Shown here: positions 14,101-23,615 of the stretch, one piece after another
Position numbering within the stretch: the stretch's first letter is position 1
Layout of the letters: each line of letters begins with the position of its first letter
DNA from: Trileptium ribeirensis
Taxonomy: Eukaryota; Nematoda; Enoplea; Enoplida; Thoracostomopsidae
DNA length: 64,000 nucleotides
Assembly (NCBI GenBank): GCA_030248225.1
Contig: JASANE010004971.1
Location: 84,524 to 148,523, forward strand
Direction: 5' to 3'
Program-made: the position numbers and the translations under genes
Notes under the pieces: generated by a model
Told to the model about the DNA's origin: nothing
Databases searched by the model: none
What the model saw: only the letters and a program-made list of their open reading frames with translations

Positions 14101-17100
14101 ACGTGTTGCGATTTTGGTAAGACAAGATGCGTTTGAGACTCATCAATTCAGTTCGCAGCCGGATCGAATGTTCTGATCACCACAGTTATGTTCTTCATCA
14201 GCCGCGCACTATCTCGCTGACATAATAGTTGCGAAATTAATACTTTGGGGTCTAAATGCAGCAGGATTTGTTCGTTTTCTTTGACACATCGTGAATGTGA
14301 AGTGAGACATCATGCTATGCCGTTCTACATACCTACATAAGCCTAACACTAAGTCTACCGCCCCCGAACACCACGCACTGAGCCGTTCTTTTTGTAACGA
14401 TATGGCTTCACGCACCAATTATCGCCGTTGTCCAGATGATGAAGATATAAAAAACCACTAAAAACAAAATTATAACTTCAACCTAACAAACGAGAGCACA
14501 AAGCAAAAAAATTCATCGAAAAAAAACTATCGCTGACTCAGCAACACAACACAAAACGACCTGTTGCATGGTGCACGTACATACAGTGGTGGATTTATAG
14601 AGTTATAGATTTCTCATCATACATAGGTGTTGCGAACAACTATTCGGTATTCGGCCGAATAGTAGGGGCCGAATATTCGGTATTCGGTCGTTCCCTATTT
14701 CTGTCGAGGAACCATTAGGGTACCATACCTCAAACCCCATAACTCTAAAAACGGAGCCTTAGTCGAAAAACAAAAAAGAAGCATCGGCATTTATCATTTT
14801 ACTGTGAAAAAACCAACAAAAGAAAAAAGATTCGAAAATTGAGATGAAAATAGGCTTGCTTCTGTGAAGGGTACTAAAATGGGGTAAAACACTCGTTTGG
14901 ACCTCTGACCTCGAAGCATTGGGCGTCATACCCCGTACGCATGGAATCATGGGTCACAGAGCAAAACCAACACCGGCAATGACGTTCCCATGCCCGAAAA
15001 CCCAAGGTGAAAATTTTCAGCCGCCCAGGACGTCAGAATAAATTTTCGAAATTTCTATCGAGGAACCGTTGGGGCATCATACCTCAAACACCATAACTCT
15101 AGAGCCGGAGCCTTAATCGAGAAAAGAGGCATCGGCATTTGTCATTTTACTATGAAAAAACCAATCAGAGGAAAAATTCGAAAGATAAAAATAACGTTGC
15201 TTCCGTGAAGGGTACTAAAATGGAGCAAAAACCATCATTTGGACATCTGATGCCGAACCATGGGACGTCATACCCCCGCACACATGCAACCATGGGTCAC
15301 AGAGCAAAGCCAGCACCGGCAATGAGTTTCCCATGATCGAAAATCGGTTAACGAGTTATAGCCGATCACACACAAAGAGACGGAATTTAAAAGATTTCAC
15401 CCCTGCAACACACCATGTCCACTACGTTTCACTACGTTCTGAAAATTTTATGTTAAACTTATGTTTTTATATACAAAAAGTTTTTAATCATTAATTAACA
15501 CTGTTTCTAATGCTAAAGCGGCGTTTTAAACCCTGAAAATGCTTTTATGACATTATAACTATATACATGAAAATATGGAAATATTTAGCATTTTAAGCAA
15601 AACTTATCCGTCCCACTTTGAAATTTCCACCGAGAATGAACATGGGGCTTCCGAAATTTCCTCCGATTGTGGACAGGACAGGCCAGGACTTCCACGTTTA
15701 AAACGTTCCCAATTTTCACGTCTACGCACAAGAACACTATACCTGCTGCTGCCTACTAATATCTTTAGAATAAATTCGCACGGATAATTTATTTCAGAAA
15801 CATCTTCCAGCACATTTGCCACATCGGAATTTTCAATACCTCCAGGGCCCATTTCTCAATATACTATTCTTGCTCGATGAAGTCCTAATGGCTTAATCTC
15901 ATAACAGTAGAGCCAATAGATGAGAGGTTACTAGCCAATTTCCAGAGATAGGAGTTGAGGGCATTGCACCCGTTATCACGATGCATATATGATTCTGAAC
16001 TCTTTCATACTCTTAACATAAACTTGTACCTTAACTTTGTGCCACGATTCAACGCACTACATATAACAAAACTGCTTTATGCAAATATAGAAAATCATCT
16101 TAGCACGAAATGAGCAAGATTCAGTAACAGTTTACTTATAAGCTAACATGTCTTTTTCTTCACAGCATCTTATATGCTTTCCGATTTAATTTTTTGTCAG
16201 GTAATTAGTGATTCCTATTCTAGATCTATTTCCATTACCACAATAGCTATATATCATCAGAATACTAATAGCGTGAGTTCATCAACGCCACAATAACACC
16301 TTTGTTAGCCTTCATGTCAGCATCAATAACACTCGTTAGTTGATGGAACAATAATATTTGGTGCTTTTCGAGCTTTGATGTGCGTGCTGATGTGTTGAAT
16401 TCTGGAACAGTCAAAGGTTTTAATATCCTTTACACTAACTGTTCTCGGAGCAAGGACGGTGAAGGTGAAAAAACCTAAAGCTGTCTGTCTAATAACTGTC
16501 CTTTCCTGATTTCAGCAAAAAACACCGTTAGATTGTCGGCATAATTTTGGTACATATGAACACCTAGACATGACTGCACCTTTCTATTTATATGTCTCGG
16601 GAACAATTGAATAACCGTTTGAAGAAGAAATATATTTATTTCATCGGAATCCGGAGTCTCAAATTTTTGAAGGTCTCAAGAGACCATTTTAGTTCTCTGT
16701 TATCCCTTAGTGGCACAAAAACTACTTTTCTTAGTCTGATAGTTTTATTCGTATCTTTAATTCCATTGCCAAATTTCTTACAACTTGCGGAATTTCTGTC
16801 GTCTAATCTCATACTTATATTCGCAGAAAATTTATAAATAATTCAATAAACTTCTTTCAACGTTAACCATTATTACTAAAGTGTGTATTTTCCTTACCCT
16901 CTTGAAACAGATTGCCAATATATATATTTGTATACCAACGCAGATGAACGCTCCCCCAATCTCAAGATGCACATGATTTATCGCATAGTCGAAGTATATA
17001 TTACCTCATGGTCCCCTCCTCCGTTGCTCCTGTCAATCTCCGTTAAGTGTTCAATAACCAAATGAACATATGTTATATTCGTTTTCCACACATCTAAAAC

Positions 17101-18233
17101 TGAGCCACTATCAAAGATAAACTGGAACTTTGAACCTAAGTTCAACATGACCCTCTAGTTGCTAATACGTTGCCCTATTCGTCACATTAAAATATTTTTC
17201 CATACACAAAACCTAGATTTATAGATATAGCAGGTAATTAATAAAAACAACAAAACTAAATGTAAATTTATGTTTCAATGTGCATCCAGGTATTTTCAGT
17301 TCACCAAGGTTGGAGCTGGTAACTCCCCAGCTGAAAGCCCCAGGTAAAATTTTGGTCCTACGGATAGACCTGTGAACTTGGAGAACCAAACCCACCAAAA
17401 TAATTTCGGTTCTACAGACACGAACCTGTAGATCTCCCAGGTCATTCTTATACTACAGACATAATTTGAATAGTTAAGAGAAGCCAACATTTGCGTATGC
17501 CCTGGCGATTGTTTTAAGCATGTTTGAAAATTTATGGTAGAACTACTAAAATATGTGCCATCTAAGATGGCTACAAATGAGAGCTGATTTTGATTTGGTT
17601 GTCAAACCCGATCGTCTATGGCTGTACCCGATTTATATCGGCGTGCTCATAGGGATGCCGTTTTAAATAGTGTTTGGCCTGTATTAATTTGGCGCCAGAA
17701 ATGTCGCTTCATATAAGATTTATGGTTAGTCACAAAATAGTTACTGTACAATAGTTTACACACAAAATGTATGAAACTATGTTGTACGACACATATTATG
17801 TGGTTCACTGCAATTTCGCCAATGAAATGCGAAGTGCTAGTCTTATTCTGCAGTTCAACACCAGCCCGATTTAAAACATTTTGAATGCCAAATTAACTGG
17901 GCCAAACCCATTCGGAACGACCGAGTTAAAGCTAACGTCTCCCTAAGAACGCCGATTTAAACACTTAGTTCAAGTCCGAAAAACCCAAAGCCGATCGAGT
18001 CTGACACCACAAATCACGACTCCATTTAATTTTAACATCGTAAAGATAACAGCATGCAGTAGTTCAGGTTAAACTATTCTATCGAAACTGTTATAGTTTC
18101 CCGCTGCGTTGTATCATTCATTTCCAAGATACAGCACCTATGCATACTTGAAATAAGAAACTTTTACACCGTAGAAAATATTAAACACTCACATGCGCGA
18201 TGGAAAAATAGGAATTCTGTCGTCGCCAGGCAT
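2028..18233 (-). CDS. ATP6V1D: V-type proton ATPase subunit D, exons 1-4 of a gene running off the left edge
   Basis: Subunit D is part of the central rotor stalk of the V1 sector. It couples ATP hydrolysis by the A3B3 ring to proton pumping into vacuoles, lysosomes and acidic compartments. Four coding exons (18233-18193, 12649-12532, 8089-7906, 2198-2028) join in phase: 41, 118, 184 and 171 nt, or 171 codons plus one base. Every border is GT-AG. Family landmarks occur in the right order: IFPSR at the start, KGAQKGHSLLKKKADAL, LMGEVM with SLAEAKFTAGDF, then ELASLQTSFVTLDEAIKITN and NRRVNAIEH. The family is about 245-260 residues, so roughly 75-85 C-terminal residues (the second half of the coiled-coil stalk) lie beyond base 1; I found no match for them in 1-2027. 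No stop or frameshift is seen, so it looks functional. The introns (about 5.5, 4.4 and 5.7 kb) are packed with repeats. Confidence 0.96.
3215..3302 (+). CDS. Candidate plus-strand exon, small Cys-containing peptide, unrecognised
   Basis: An 88-nt open segment has a pyrimidine-rich acceptor (GGCTTCTCCGCAG, AG at 3213-3214) and a donor GTAAAC from 3303. In the frame starting at 3215 it reads DKICPGGYDLAVSSCNLG, then PPAYMGETVPTG. The two close Cys, the Gly/Pro content and the higher GC look like an extracellular cysteine-rich domain. It lies antisense inside intron 3 of V-ATPase D. A second frame is also open, so this may be an exon-sized relic of a repeat rather than a live gene. Confidence 0.3.
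3540..4195. repeat. Intronic satellite-like repeat, diverged copies
   Basis: At least three related segments recur with shared words such as 'tcggattTGCCGACCCTCC' / 'TTCGACGACCCTGA', '...AAAACGCGTGAAAAGG' and 'CATCGTATTCA...AGCGAAA'. Related copies appear at 5258-5490 and 11120-11520. Spacing is loose, so this is an old, degraded array or a dispersed family. Confidence 0.5.
5258..5490. repeat. Copy of the same intronic repeat family
   Basis: It shares 'CACGCAATACATAACCAAGC...AAAATGAAAAC' with 11365-11410 ('TACGCAATACATATACAGAC...AAAATGAAAAC'). No coding content is convincing. Confidence 0.4.
6019..6530. repeat. Tandem repeat, about 165-bp period, three units
   Basis: Units begin with TCTGCATCAC at 6019, 6184 and 6348. 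Units 1 and 2 share CTGACAATTATAG.GCCCAA and AATCACAATTTTGACGATCT almost exactly; unit 3 is more diverged. Parts of unit 3 (CAAAAGCTCTCTC, TTAGATTTTTGAATTTT) recur near 6870-6950, indicating a longer higher-order repeat. It lies in V-ATPase D intron 3. Confidence 0.75.
7906..8089 (-). CDS. ATP6V1D: V-ATPase subunit D, exon 3
   Basis: The acceptor TTTTGAG precedes 8089 and the donor GTGAGT begins at 7905. The exon is 61 codons plus one base. It reads TKMLMGEVM, SLAEAKFTAGDF and NVNKAQIKIKMKKDNVAG, all family blocks. After KKDNVAG, most family members have a stretch like VTLPVFE before the next conserved Y-x-L-T-G. Here that linker looks about three residues shorter and unlike the family (NTFVNYHDTTYP). 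It is either a lineage-specific change or a sign that the real donor differs slightly. Confidence 0.93.
8640..8760 (+). promoter_or_regulatory. Possible promoter-like block (octamer plus TATA), weak
   Basis: ATGCAAAT near 8650 is followed by TATATAAAG at 8701-8709 and a TTCATTCC initiator-like stretch about 25 bp later. No gene follows within the window's readable ORFs. It could be a solo LTR promoter inside V-ATPase D intron 2. It may also be chance in AT-rich DNA. Confidence 0.2.
9180..9515. repeat. Two diverged tandem units of about 168 bp
   Basis: Segments near 9205 and 9373 share 'GTCT..AATGG.CCC.TG.AACCCAAA' and 'AAGCGCT', followed by 'TTGTAGA.' and 'ATCCTC..CTCTC/A'. It is not coding and lies in V-ATPase D intron 2. 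Confidence 0.45.
11120..11520. repeat. Copy of the intronic satellite-like family, two units
   Basis: Two units of about 180 bp each carry 'TACGCAAT...' followed by 'AAATCGGGTTC' (11231 and 11421). They match the 3.7-kb and 5.4-kb copies. The 119-aa open frame on the minus strand here (11303-10944) is probably chance within the repeat. Confidence 0.5.
12532..12649 (-). CDS. ATP6V1D: V-ATPase subunit D, exon 2
   Basis: The acceptor TATTTCAG precedes 12649. The exon gives the last base of a Met codon plus 39 codons, starting AQTIMKARLKGAQKGHSLLK and ending KIID. The donor GTGAGT follows at 12531-12526. This is the first helix of the antiparallel coiled coil that forms the rotor axle. It is basic and amphipathic, as in the family. 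It ends exactly on a codon boundary, matching the phase-0 start of exon 3. Confidence 0.95.
12893..13999. repeat. Direct duplication, copy 1
   Basis: From TAAGTCTACCGCCCC at 12893 the sequence repeats at a constant offset of 1457 bp in 14350-15345, with few mismatches. Each copy contains a flank (12893-13180) and then two internal units of about 350 bp. Each unit begins GAGGAACCATTGGGG and runs through CGGAGCCTTA and GCATCGGCATTT. The whole lies in V-ATPase D intron 1. No protein was recognised; the open frames here are repeat shadows. Confidence 0.85.
13181..13998. mobile_element. Inverted-repeat-bounded element, about 0.8 kb, family unknown
   Basis: The left end reads AACTATTCGGTATTCGGCCG...CGGTCGTTCCCTA. 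The right end, inverted, reads CAACTATTCGGTATTCGGCC...CGGTCGTTCCCTA. The termini are built of the short palindromic word TATTCGGCCGAATA. Internally it has two direct units of about 350 bp and no transposase, so it looks like a non-autonomous fold-back or MITE-type element. No clear target duplication was seen. The second copy has the left terminus at 14639 but lacks the right one. Confidence 0.55.
14350..15345. repeat. Direct duplication, copy 2 (right end truncated)
   Basis: Same flank plus two internal units as copy 1. It ends at about 15345, before the right inverted terminus seen in copy 1. High identity with copy 1 suggests a recent duplication. Confidence 0.85.
15413..15700 (-). mobile_element. 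MITE copy, inverted relative to 19725-20092
   Basis: Read on the minus strand it matches the 20-kb element: CCTGTCCACAAT near the start, then CCCATGTTCATTCTCGG, GGAAATTTC and AAATATTTCCATATTTTCATG. It has no coding capacity. Confidence 0.6.
18193..18233 (-). CDS. ATP6V1D: V-ATPase subunit D, coding exon 1
   Basis: ATG at 18233-18231 opens MPGDDRIPIFPSR and the first two bases of a Met codon (13 codons + 2 nt). A consensus donor GTGAGT follows at 18192-18187. The third base of that Met comes from exon 2, matching the family's PSRMAQ at this place. The family N-terminus is typically M-S-G-K-D, so P2 and D4 are small departures. A longer overlapping hydrophobic reading on the same strand (18444-18181) is in another frame and is a shadow. 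Confidence 0.93.
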
Positions 18234-18263
18234 TTTTACGAAGACTGACTATGATTATGATTA

Positions 18264-18283
18264 ACAGAAACAGCTGAAATAAA
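18264..18283 (-). promoter_or_regulatory. Candidate splice acceptor upstream of the V-ATPase D start codon
   Basis: On the minus strand TTTATTTCAG ends at 18274, 40 nt before the ATG. This is a good 3' splice site. It could accept a 5'-UTR exon or, if the organism is a nematode, a trans-spliced leader. The sequence cannot tell these apart. No TATA box or clear promoter was recognised just upstream. Confidence 0.45.
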
Positions 18284-18639
18284 TTTACAACATGTATAAT
18301 GACAATGAAAATGCTCGCTGCAAACAGCGAGACGGTGCCGAGCTTCATTGCTCTAACTTTTCGGCCCAGAGTAGTAACAGGAGCCACAAGTGGCGTCCTC
18401 ACAGTAATATATAATGGGTTTGGGACAAAAATCCAAGCAGTCAATTTCTATAAAGCGAGCAAAACGCTCTTTTAAGCAGAAAAATTTGCGCAGCACAAAC
18501 AGGTTTCATTGGAAAAAGTCTCCAACACAAATCACGTCAAAGTTAAAAATCAAGCTATAACCAGAAATATGTCGAACTGGTCTAATTTCGTAAGCAATAT
18601 TTTGCAGAACGAGATTAAAAAACAGAAACGATGTAGCAC

Positions 18640-19135
18640 TAAATATATATTTTTAAAAGTTTCATGGCAAGACTTTGTTTTTTGGTTTGGGCCGGTATCT
18701 TCCGTTTTGGTACTGCTCTTTGGCATATTGTTCATTAATAGTCTCTGTCGATTATTGTTATTGCTTGTTTGGGGTCACCGGGTTTTCTTCGGGTCCACGA
18801 ACCTCGCCGTCGTTGAGTTAAGCCACTTTCATATTACACCGGTTCTTCTTTGGAGAATTCGGTTACGCCGGTTAATTTTGGTAGTCGTTTCCAATCCTTC
18901 TTACTATACCGAGTTCTTCCCGTTACGTTAATTGTTCTCTGCGACACCGATTGTATTCTTTGAAGATCGGTTCCTCCGATTCTCGTTGAAATCAGTTCTT
19001 TGTCGTTTGCACCGTTACACCGATTTCTTTATCATTGGTTTTGGTCGCCGTTGCCACTCTCTGTATCAATACATCTTCTTTGTCTCTCACTTTTTCCATT
19101 ATCAATTCCTTTTGTCCTTTTCCTAGCTTATTGAC
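18640..19135 (-). pseudogene. Decayed Glu/Lys-rich retroelement ORF fragment
   Basis: The minus strand reads as a charged Glu/Lys/Arg/Thr-rich protein with several stops and frame changes (for example EKVRDKEDVLIQRVATATKT near 19110-19050). Style and neighbouring LTR-like sequence resemble the 35-37-kb fragment, which carries a retroelement protease. The long hydrophobic plus-strand open frame 18509-18931 is the antisense shadow of this charged sequence. Assignment to gag or another retroelement ORF is inference. Confidence 0.35.
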
Positions 19136-19189
19136 CATTGTCAGAAGGCATGAATTCCAAAGGTCACAGTGGCCCCGTACGGCTGGCAG

Positions 19190-19620
19190 ACTGCGTTTAG
19201 GTTGAGTGATAACGATTATGATTTAAGTTAGCTGATACTTTATTACGTCTCTTTTGAGTTGATACAGTGACCCCCGGACGGCTGGCACACTGGACAATTA
19301 TTTAATTATCTTAACCTGGACCTTATAATTACGCTAATACTTGCCTTATATTAGTATAGTCGCCCCCGCACGGCTGACAGACTACGCTACTAGAAGAACT
19401 GGCTAGTAGCGGTCGACTACTATCCCATTTATAAGTCTCTCAATCTTCCGGTCCAAAGACAGCTGGCACAACAGGTGGTTATGAGGGAGAGGAGATCTCA
19501 CTACGTGGTCGTCCGAATCCAAGCCCCTTACTTGTCCCGGGTGTACTCACGAGGTTAACCCCACCTGCTAATGCTTACCCTCGGAGTTCCTTGCTCGACA
19601 CAAGCCGATATTTTAAATAT
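19190..19620. repeat. LTR-like repeat, copy A
   Basis: It shares ordered blocks with 34790-35330 and 20580-20960: GTTGATAC.G..C.CCC, ATTACGCTAATA.T, CCCCTTACT.G.CCCGGGT, CTCACGA.GTTAACCCC. The length and its position beside Glu-rich retroelement ORFs suggest an LTR, but I could not define TG..CA ends. Confidence 0.5.
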
Positions 19621-19722
19621 TAGTAAGACTAATAAATTGTCTATTATTAGCACTCTAATACGTATTATTTGCCATTAAAGTTCTCTAATTTTTACAAGCA
19701 AATATATATACTGGCCTGTCCA

Positions 19723-20094
19723 CAGCCCTCCGAAAAGTGGGGGTGGAACTTTGGTGGGCCCTATGTTCATTCTCGGAGGAAATTTCAAAGTGGAGGGGGA
19801 TAAATTTTGCTTAAAAATACAAAATATTTCCATATTTTCATGCATTTTTACTAGTGTGAACGTACTTTCAAGCTAAAAACAATATTTTAGCATTATAAAT
19901 AGTGGTAATTAATGTTTAAAAACAATTTTCAAACAAAGAACATAAATTTTCAGACATAAAAAAATTTTTGGAATTAGTTGAGTATGGGGGGTTTTGGCCG
20001 AGTGGGGGGGACGGACATGGGGGAAAATCTCACGAAAATGGGGGGATTTGGAAAGTGGAGGGGGTCCCCCCACTGTGGACAGGCAAGATATATA
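19723..20094 (+). mobile_element. MITE with CCTGTCCACAG terminal inverted repeats
   Basis: The left end GCCTGTCCACAG pairs with the right end CTGTGGACAGGC. G-rich subterminal blocks (AGTGGGGGTGG / CCCCCCAC) follow on each side. The interior is AT-rich and non-coding. A related inverted copy is at 15.4-15.7 kb. Flanks are AT dinucleotide runs, so the target duplication cannot be read. Confidence 0.65.
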
Positions 20095-20579
20095 TATATA
20101 TTTATTTGAGTTTAGAGTACTTATATGTGAAGCTCTAATGCCCATAAGCTTTATTTAAATATAAACCGTTAAATAAAATCACAAAATATAAATTGCTCGA
20201 TTTTCCAAGCCAAACACGATTCTTTTGCGTCTGTATCCTAAGACTCGAGTTAAACAGATGAGAAATAAGTAAAAACTATAAAAGTTGCTGGCGAACCACG
20301 TCTATAAGCTAATCAACTCTACGCCGGCACTACTCATACACAACGCTGACGTTACACGCGTACTACCTCTAATATGGGTAGCTATGTAGCCGAATTATAA
20401 AAAATATTTGAACTCGTTGCCTAACGTAAAACCCGTGTGAGCAAAAAAGCAAAACAACAACCGATTAGGAACTAAGAACAAAGTTAACTGTAACGTAGCT
20501 CATAGGCAATATTAATGCATTTTATGCAAATTAGATTAGGAAATAAAACGAAACTGATAAATAAAACAACTTAGAAGGT

Positions 20580-20960
20580 AAGTGGTCGTGGTATCGGTAA
20601 TTCTAATAAGCTCCTTTTGAGGTTTACACCATTCGCCCCCCGATGGCTGACGACGGTGCGAGTAGGTATCTAATTACCTCAACTTAGATCCTTAGCATTA
20701 TGCTAAATACCGACCTTATTTAATCCGCAGCGGACGGCCGATCGAGTTAGTTACTGGGAACACGGTGGCTCGATGGGCAATCTATTCCACACCCCTTACT
20801 CACCCGGTCTTCTTAAGAATAACACCATTTGCTAGGCCGACCTGGACGCCTGCCGCACCTAACAAGTGATGCTACTACCCAATGAACCCCTAATCTGCTC
20901 TCCCGCGTATTTCTTACTCGACGCTTTAGGGCCGAAGTTGTGAAATATTAGTAAATAATT
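20580..20960. repeat. LTR-like repeat, copy B
   Basis: The same block order as copies A and C is recognisable (CACACCCCTTACTCACCCGG, TCTTAAGAATAACACC, TTTCTTACTCGACGCTTTAGGGCCGA), but more diverged. Between it and copy A lie the MITE and about 0.5 kb of featureless DNA. Confidence 0.4.
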
Positions 20961-21601
20961 ATAAGTTAATACGCTACAACAGTACCAGTACATATTTAAT
21001 CATAAGGTTTTTAATTGGGGAAATTAATACAATAAGTTAAGGTTATCTACTTAACTTTTAATGGTACCTATATGTGTAGTTCTGAGCCAAATTAAGTTAA
21101 TCTTTCAACCAGAAAATTCAGATGCAGAAATAGGGTAACACTTTTGAACTGTTAAACTGTAACTATCGCTTGCGTAATTCTGTACGCCTGTGACCATACA
21201 AGCCAAAAATATGCACCACTGACTTCTTCAGGTACTTCTATCACCTCGGCACAACAAATGTGTCAAAATTCGAAACCGTAAACAATAAGCGTAGCTACCA
21301 CAAATTGATAAGCTATGTAGGCGAAAAGAATTACAGATACAGATACAGAGATATTACTGGGCTAGAAAAGTATGCGGGGACATCTAGAGATATGTCCGTT
21401 GCATCAGCCCGTTCTCTACTATGAATACTAAGAAATCAGCTTGATTTGAAGAATACCTGTATAAACAGAGTTTAGAGAGTCATTGCGCTCAAGCAGAGAC
21501 TGGTGATAAACAGATGGTGTCCATTACATCACCCAGTCATTAACACACACAGTAAGACTACCTGATTTAAGGCTACCTGTGAAGCGTAGATCGTCTTTTG
21601 A

Positions 21602-21918
21602 TCATTGATCCGGACATATGAGCCTACCTGTACTTATAACAAACTTACATAGTTCCTTGATACTGCTGTCTTTTAAGATTTGTACCCTAATATCTTCATC
21701 TCCTAAGATGTCCCTTCTACGATCTATATACTTGGAGCATTTGCATAGAAAATGCACAGACGTTTCATCTACCCCACATTCATTACACGCTTTAGCATCT
21801 ATGATTTTCATCTTATATAAGTGATAATTAAGCCAGCTATGTCCTGTAATTGCTTGAACACATTGTCTTAATTTATCCTTTGTGAGCTCTATGAGAAATT
21901 TGCTGTAATGAGGAAAAC
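21602..21918 (-). pseudogene. Non-LTR retrotransposon ORF2, C-terminal end (RNase H tail and Cys motif)
   Basis: The minus strand reads KFLIELTKDKLRQ, AITGHSWLNYHLYKMKI, then CNECGVDETSVHFLCKC and a final ELCKFVISTGR with stop at 21602. The tGH-W-N-H-L block and the C-x2-C-x-(4-5)-ET-x2-H-x3-C arrangement are typical of the C-terminus of I/R1/Jockey-like LINEs that carry RNase H. Only this 3' end is present. Its upstream side stops at about 21918, where the plus-strand gypsy element begins, so one insertion truncated the other. Confidence 0.75.
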
Positions 21919-23558
21919 GAAATTAACGATCCACAATCAGGGCCCAGTGGAATTCAGGGAGGTTCTGCCTATCCCGTAGTGCAACGTAATTTAAATGACT
22001 ATTTTGCTTTTGAACCGCCGTGGGAAGCGGATGAAATTCGACGTGCACAATCGATGGATCCGTTTACACGAGGAATGGTTCGTTTTCTTGAGGACCAAGA
22101 ACTAGATCCTGAGTTAAGTGAAGATCTGCAACGACAACTCCTGTTGCAGGAAGATAGGTTCCATGTCCGACATGGTATTTTGTACTATATAAGCCGAAAA
22201 CGTAGACCTGTTCGCGCGGAAGCGTGTGAATTTCGTTTGGTACTACCAGAGGAATTTAGAGTAGTTGTTATGGAACAGGCTCACACGACTCGATATGCAG
22301 GTCATGTAGGATACAATCGAGCTTTGGATAAGCTCGAACGAAAATTTTATTGGGTCACAATGAAGAAAGACCTGGAAGCGTATATTAACGCATGTGTCCC
22401 TTGTGCTCGATTTAAACCTGGTCCGAATCGACGTGGACCTTCACAACCAATACCCGTGATGGTACCATTTCATATGGTAGGCGTAGACGTGGTAGGTCCG
22501 TTAAATGTAACGCGTTCTGGGAACAAGCATATAATCAACTTTATTGACTATTTCTCAAAGTGGCCAGAAGCTTTCACAACATCAGACCAAACGGCCGTTA
22601 CTGTTGATTTATTACTGAACAAGATAGTACCCCGACACGGAGTACCGCGTGTCATTTTGTCTGACCAAGGACCAGCATTCACGTCTGAATTGTTTACATC
22701 CGAAACGGCCAAGTTAGGAAGCCGAACGGTGTTTGCCACACCGTACCATCATCAGTGTAATGGTTTGGTTGAATGGTGGAACCAAAAGTAAATGGCTATG
22801 ATAAAACCACTTACTGAATTGGAGCCTGATAATTGGGACACTTATATCGAAGACGCACTTTTCGCGTACCGAACTACGGTACAAGTGTCGACGGGTCAAA
22901 CCCCGTTTTTCATGATGCATGGTCGTGACCCCGATTTACCTGGAGAAAACCCGTTGTTATCTACAGCGGAAGGTGGAAGTACTGACCAACATATACAAAA
23001 ACTGTTGGATACGTTGACTAGCACTTGGAAAGAAGCCAGTAAGTCCGTACGTTTGGCCCAGGACGCTTACAAGCGATATTTTGATCGAAGAGCGCGCATT
23101 CGTGACTTTTTGGAAGGTGATGTGGTGTTAATGCGAAGGCCGGAGAAGATTGATTCTCGTAGGATCACCAACAAATTTCACCCAAATTTCGAGCGACTAT
23201 ATCGGGTAGTCAAACAACAAGGCCCTAATTTGGAGGTAATACGTTTAGGTGATGCGCGACGCAAAAGTAAGGCTTACAATAAAAGTTTGTTTAAACACTT
23301 TGGTGGTGATCCGCGCGATTATTTGGAATATGAGCAACGCTTGCGCGCGATCGAAATCGATAGCGGAGAAATTGATTGGTTCTGTGGTGAGTGTGGCCAA
23401 AGCTACGAGGTGGACCTTCGAATAGGTGAGGACGACGTTAATTGGATGGAATGCGATACTGCCTCGAATGGTATCATTTTCGATGTGTGAAATTGGAAAA
23501 GGAGTCGGAAACGACATTATGGTATTGTCTGGCATGCGTGCAGCGATTGTGTACATGA
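21919..23558 (+). pseudogene. Ty3/gypsy-like integrase with C-terminal PHD-type finger, 5'-truncated and broken
   Basis: The integrase inserts retroelement cDNA into host DNA. The frame starts inside the linker before the zinc domain. The H-H-C-C zinc motif follows (HTTRYAGH ... CVPCARF), then the core acid residues in GVDVVGPL, ILSDQGPAF and CNGLVEWWNQ. A TAA at 22789-22791 interrupts just after the catalytic Glu. The frame continues at 22792 with ALFAYRT and a GPF/Y-like region. The C-terminus carries a C4HC3 finger: C-x2-C near 23386-23400, C at 23452, then after a one-base loss near 23458-23462 (frame change) C-x4-H-x2-C and W-Y-C-x2-C, ending at the stop 23556-23558. No RT, RNase H, protease or left LTR is present upstream. 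Confidence 0.85.
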
Positions 23559-23615
23559 ACGGTAAATGCTATTTAATTATGGGTACTTCTTATTCTATCT
23601 TTCTATTTTTCGCTG

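Noticed and set aside
18181..18444. 87-codon hydrophobic minus-strand frame as a membrane protein
   Set aside because: Its 3' part is out of frame with V-ATPase D exon 1, which explains the conserved signal; the rest is AT-rich 5' sequence.
18509..18931. 140-codon plus-strand hydrophobic open frame
   Set aside because: It is the antisense of Glu/Lys-rich retroelement coding sequence; hydrophobic content follows from codon complementarity.
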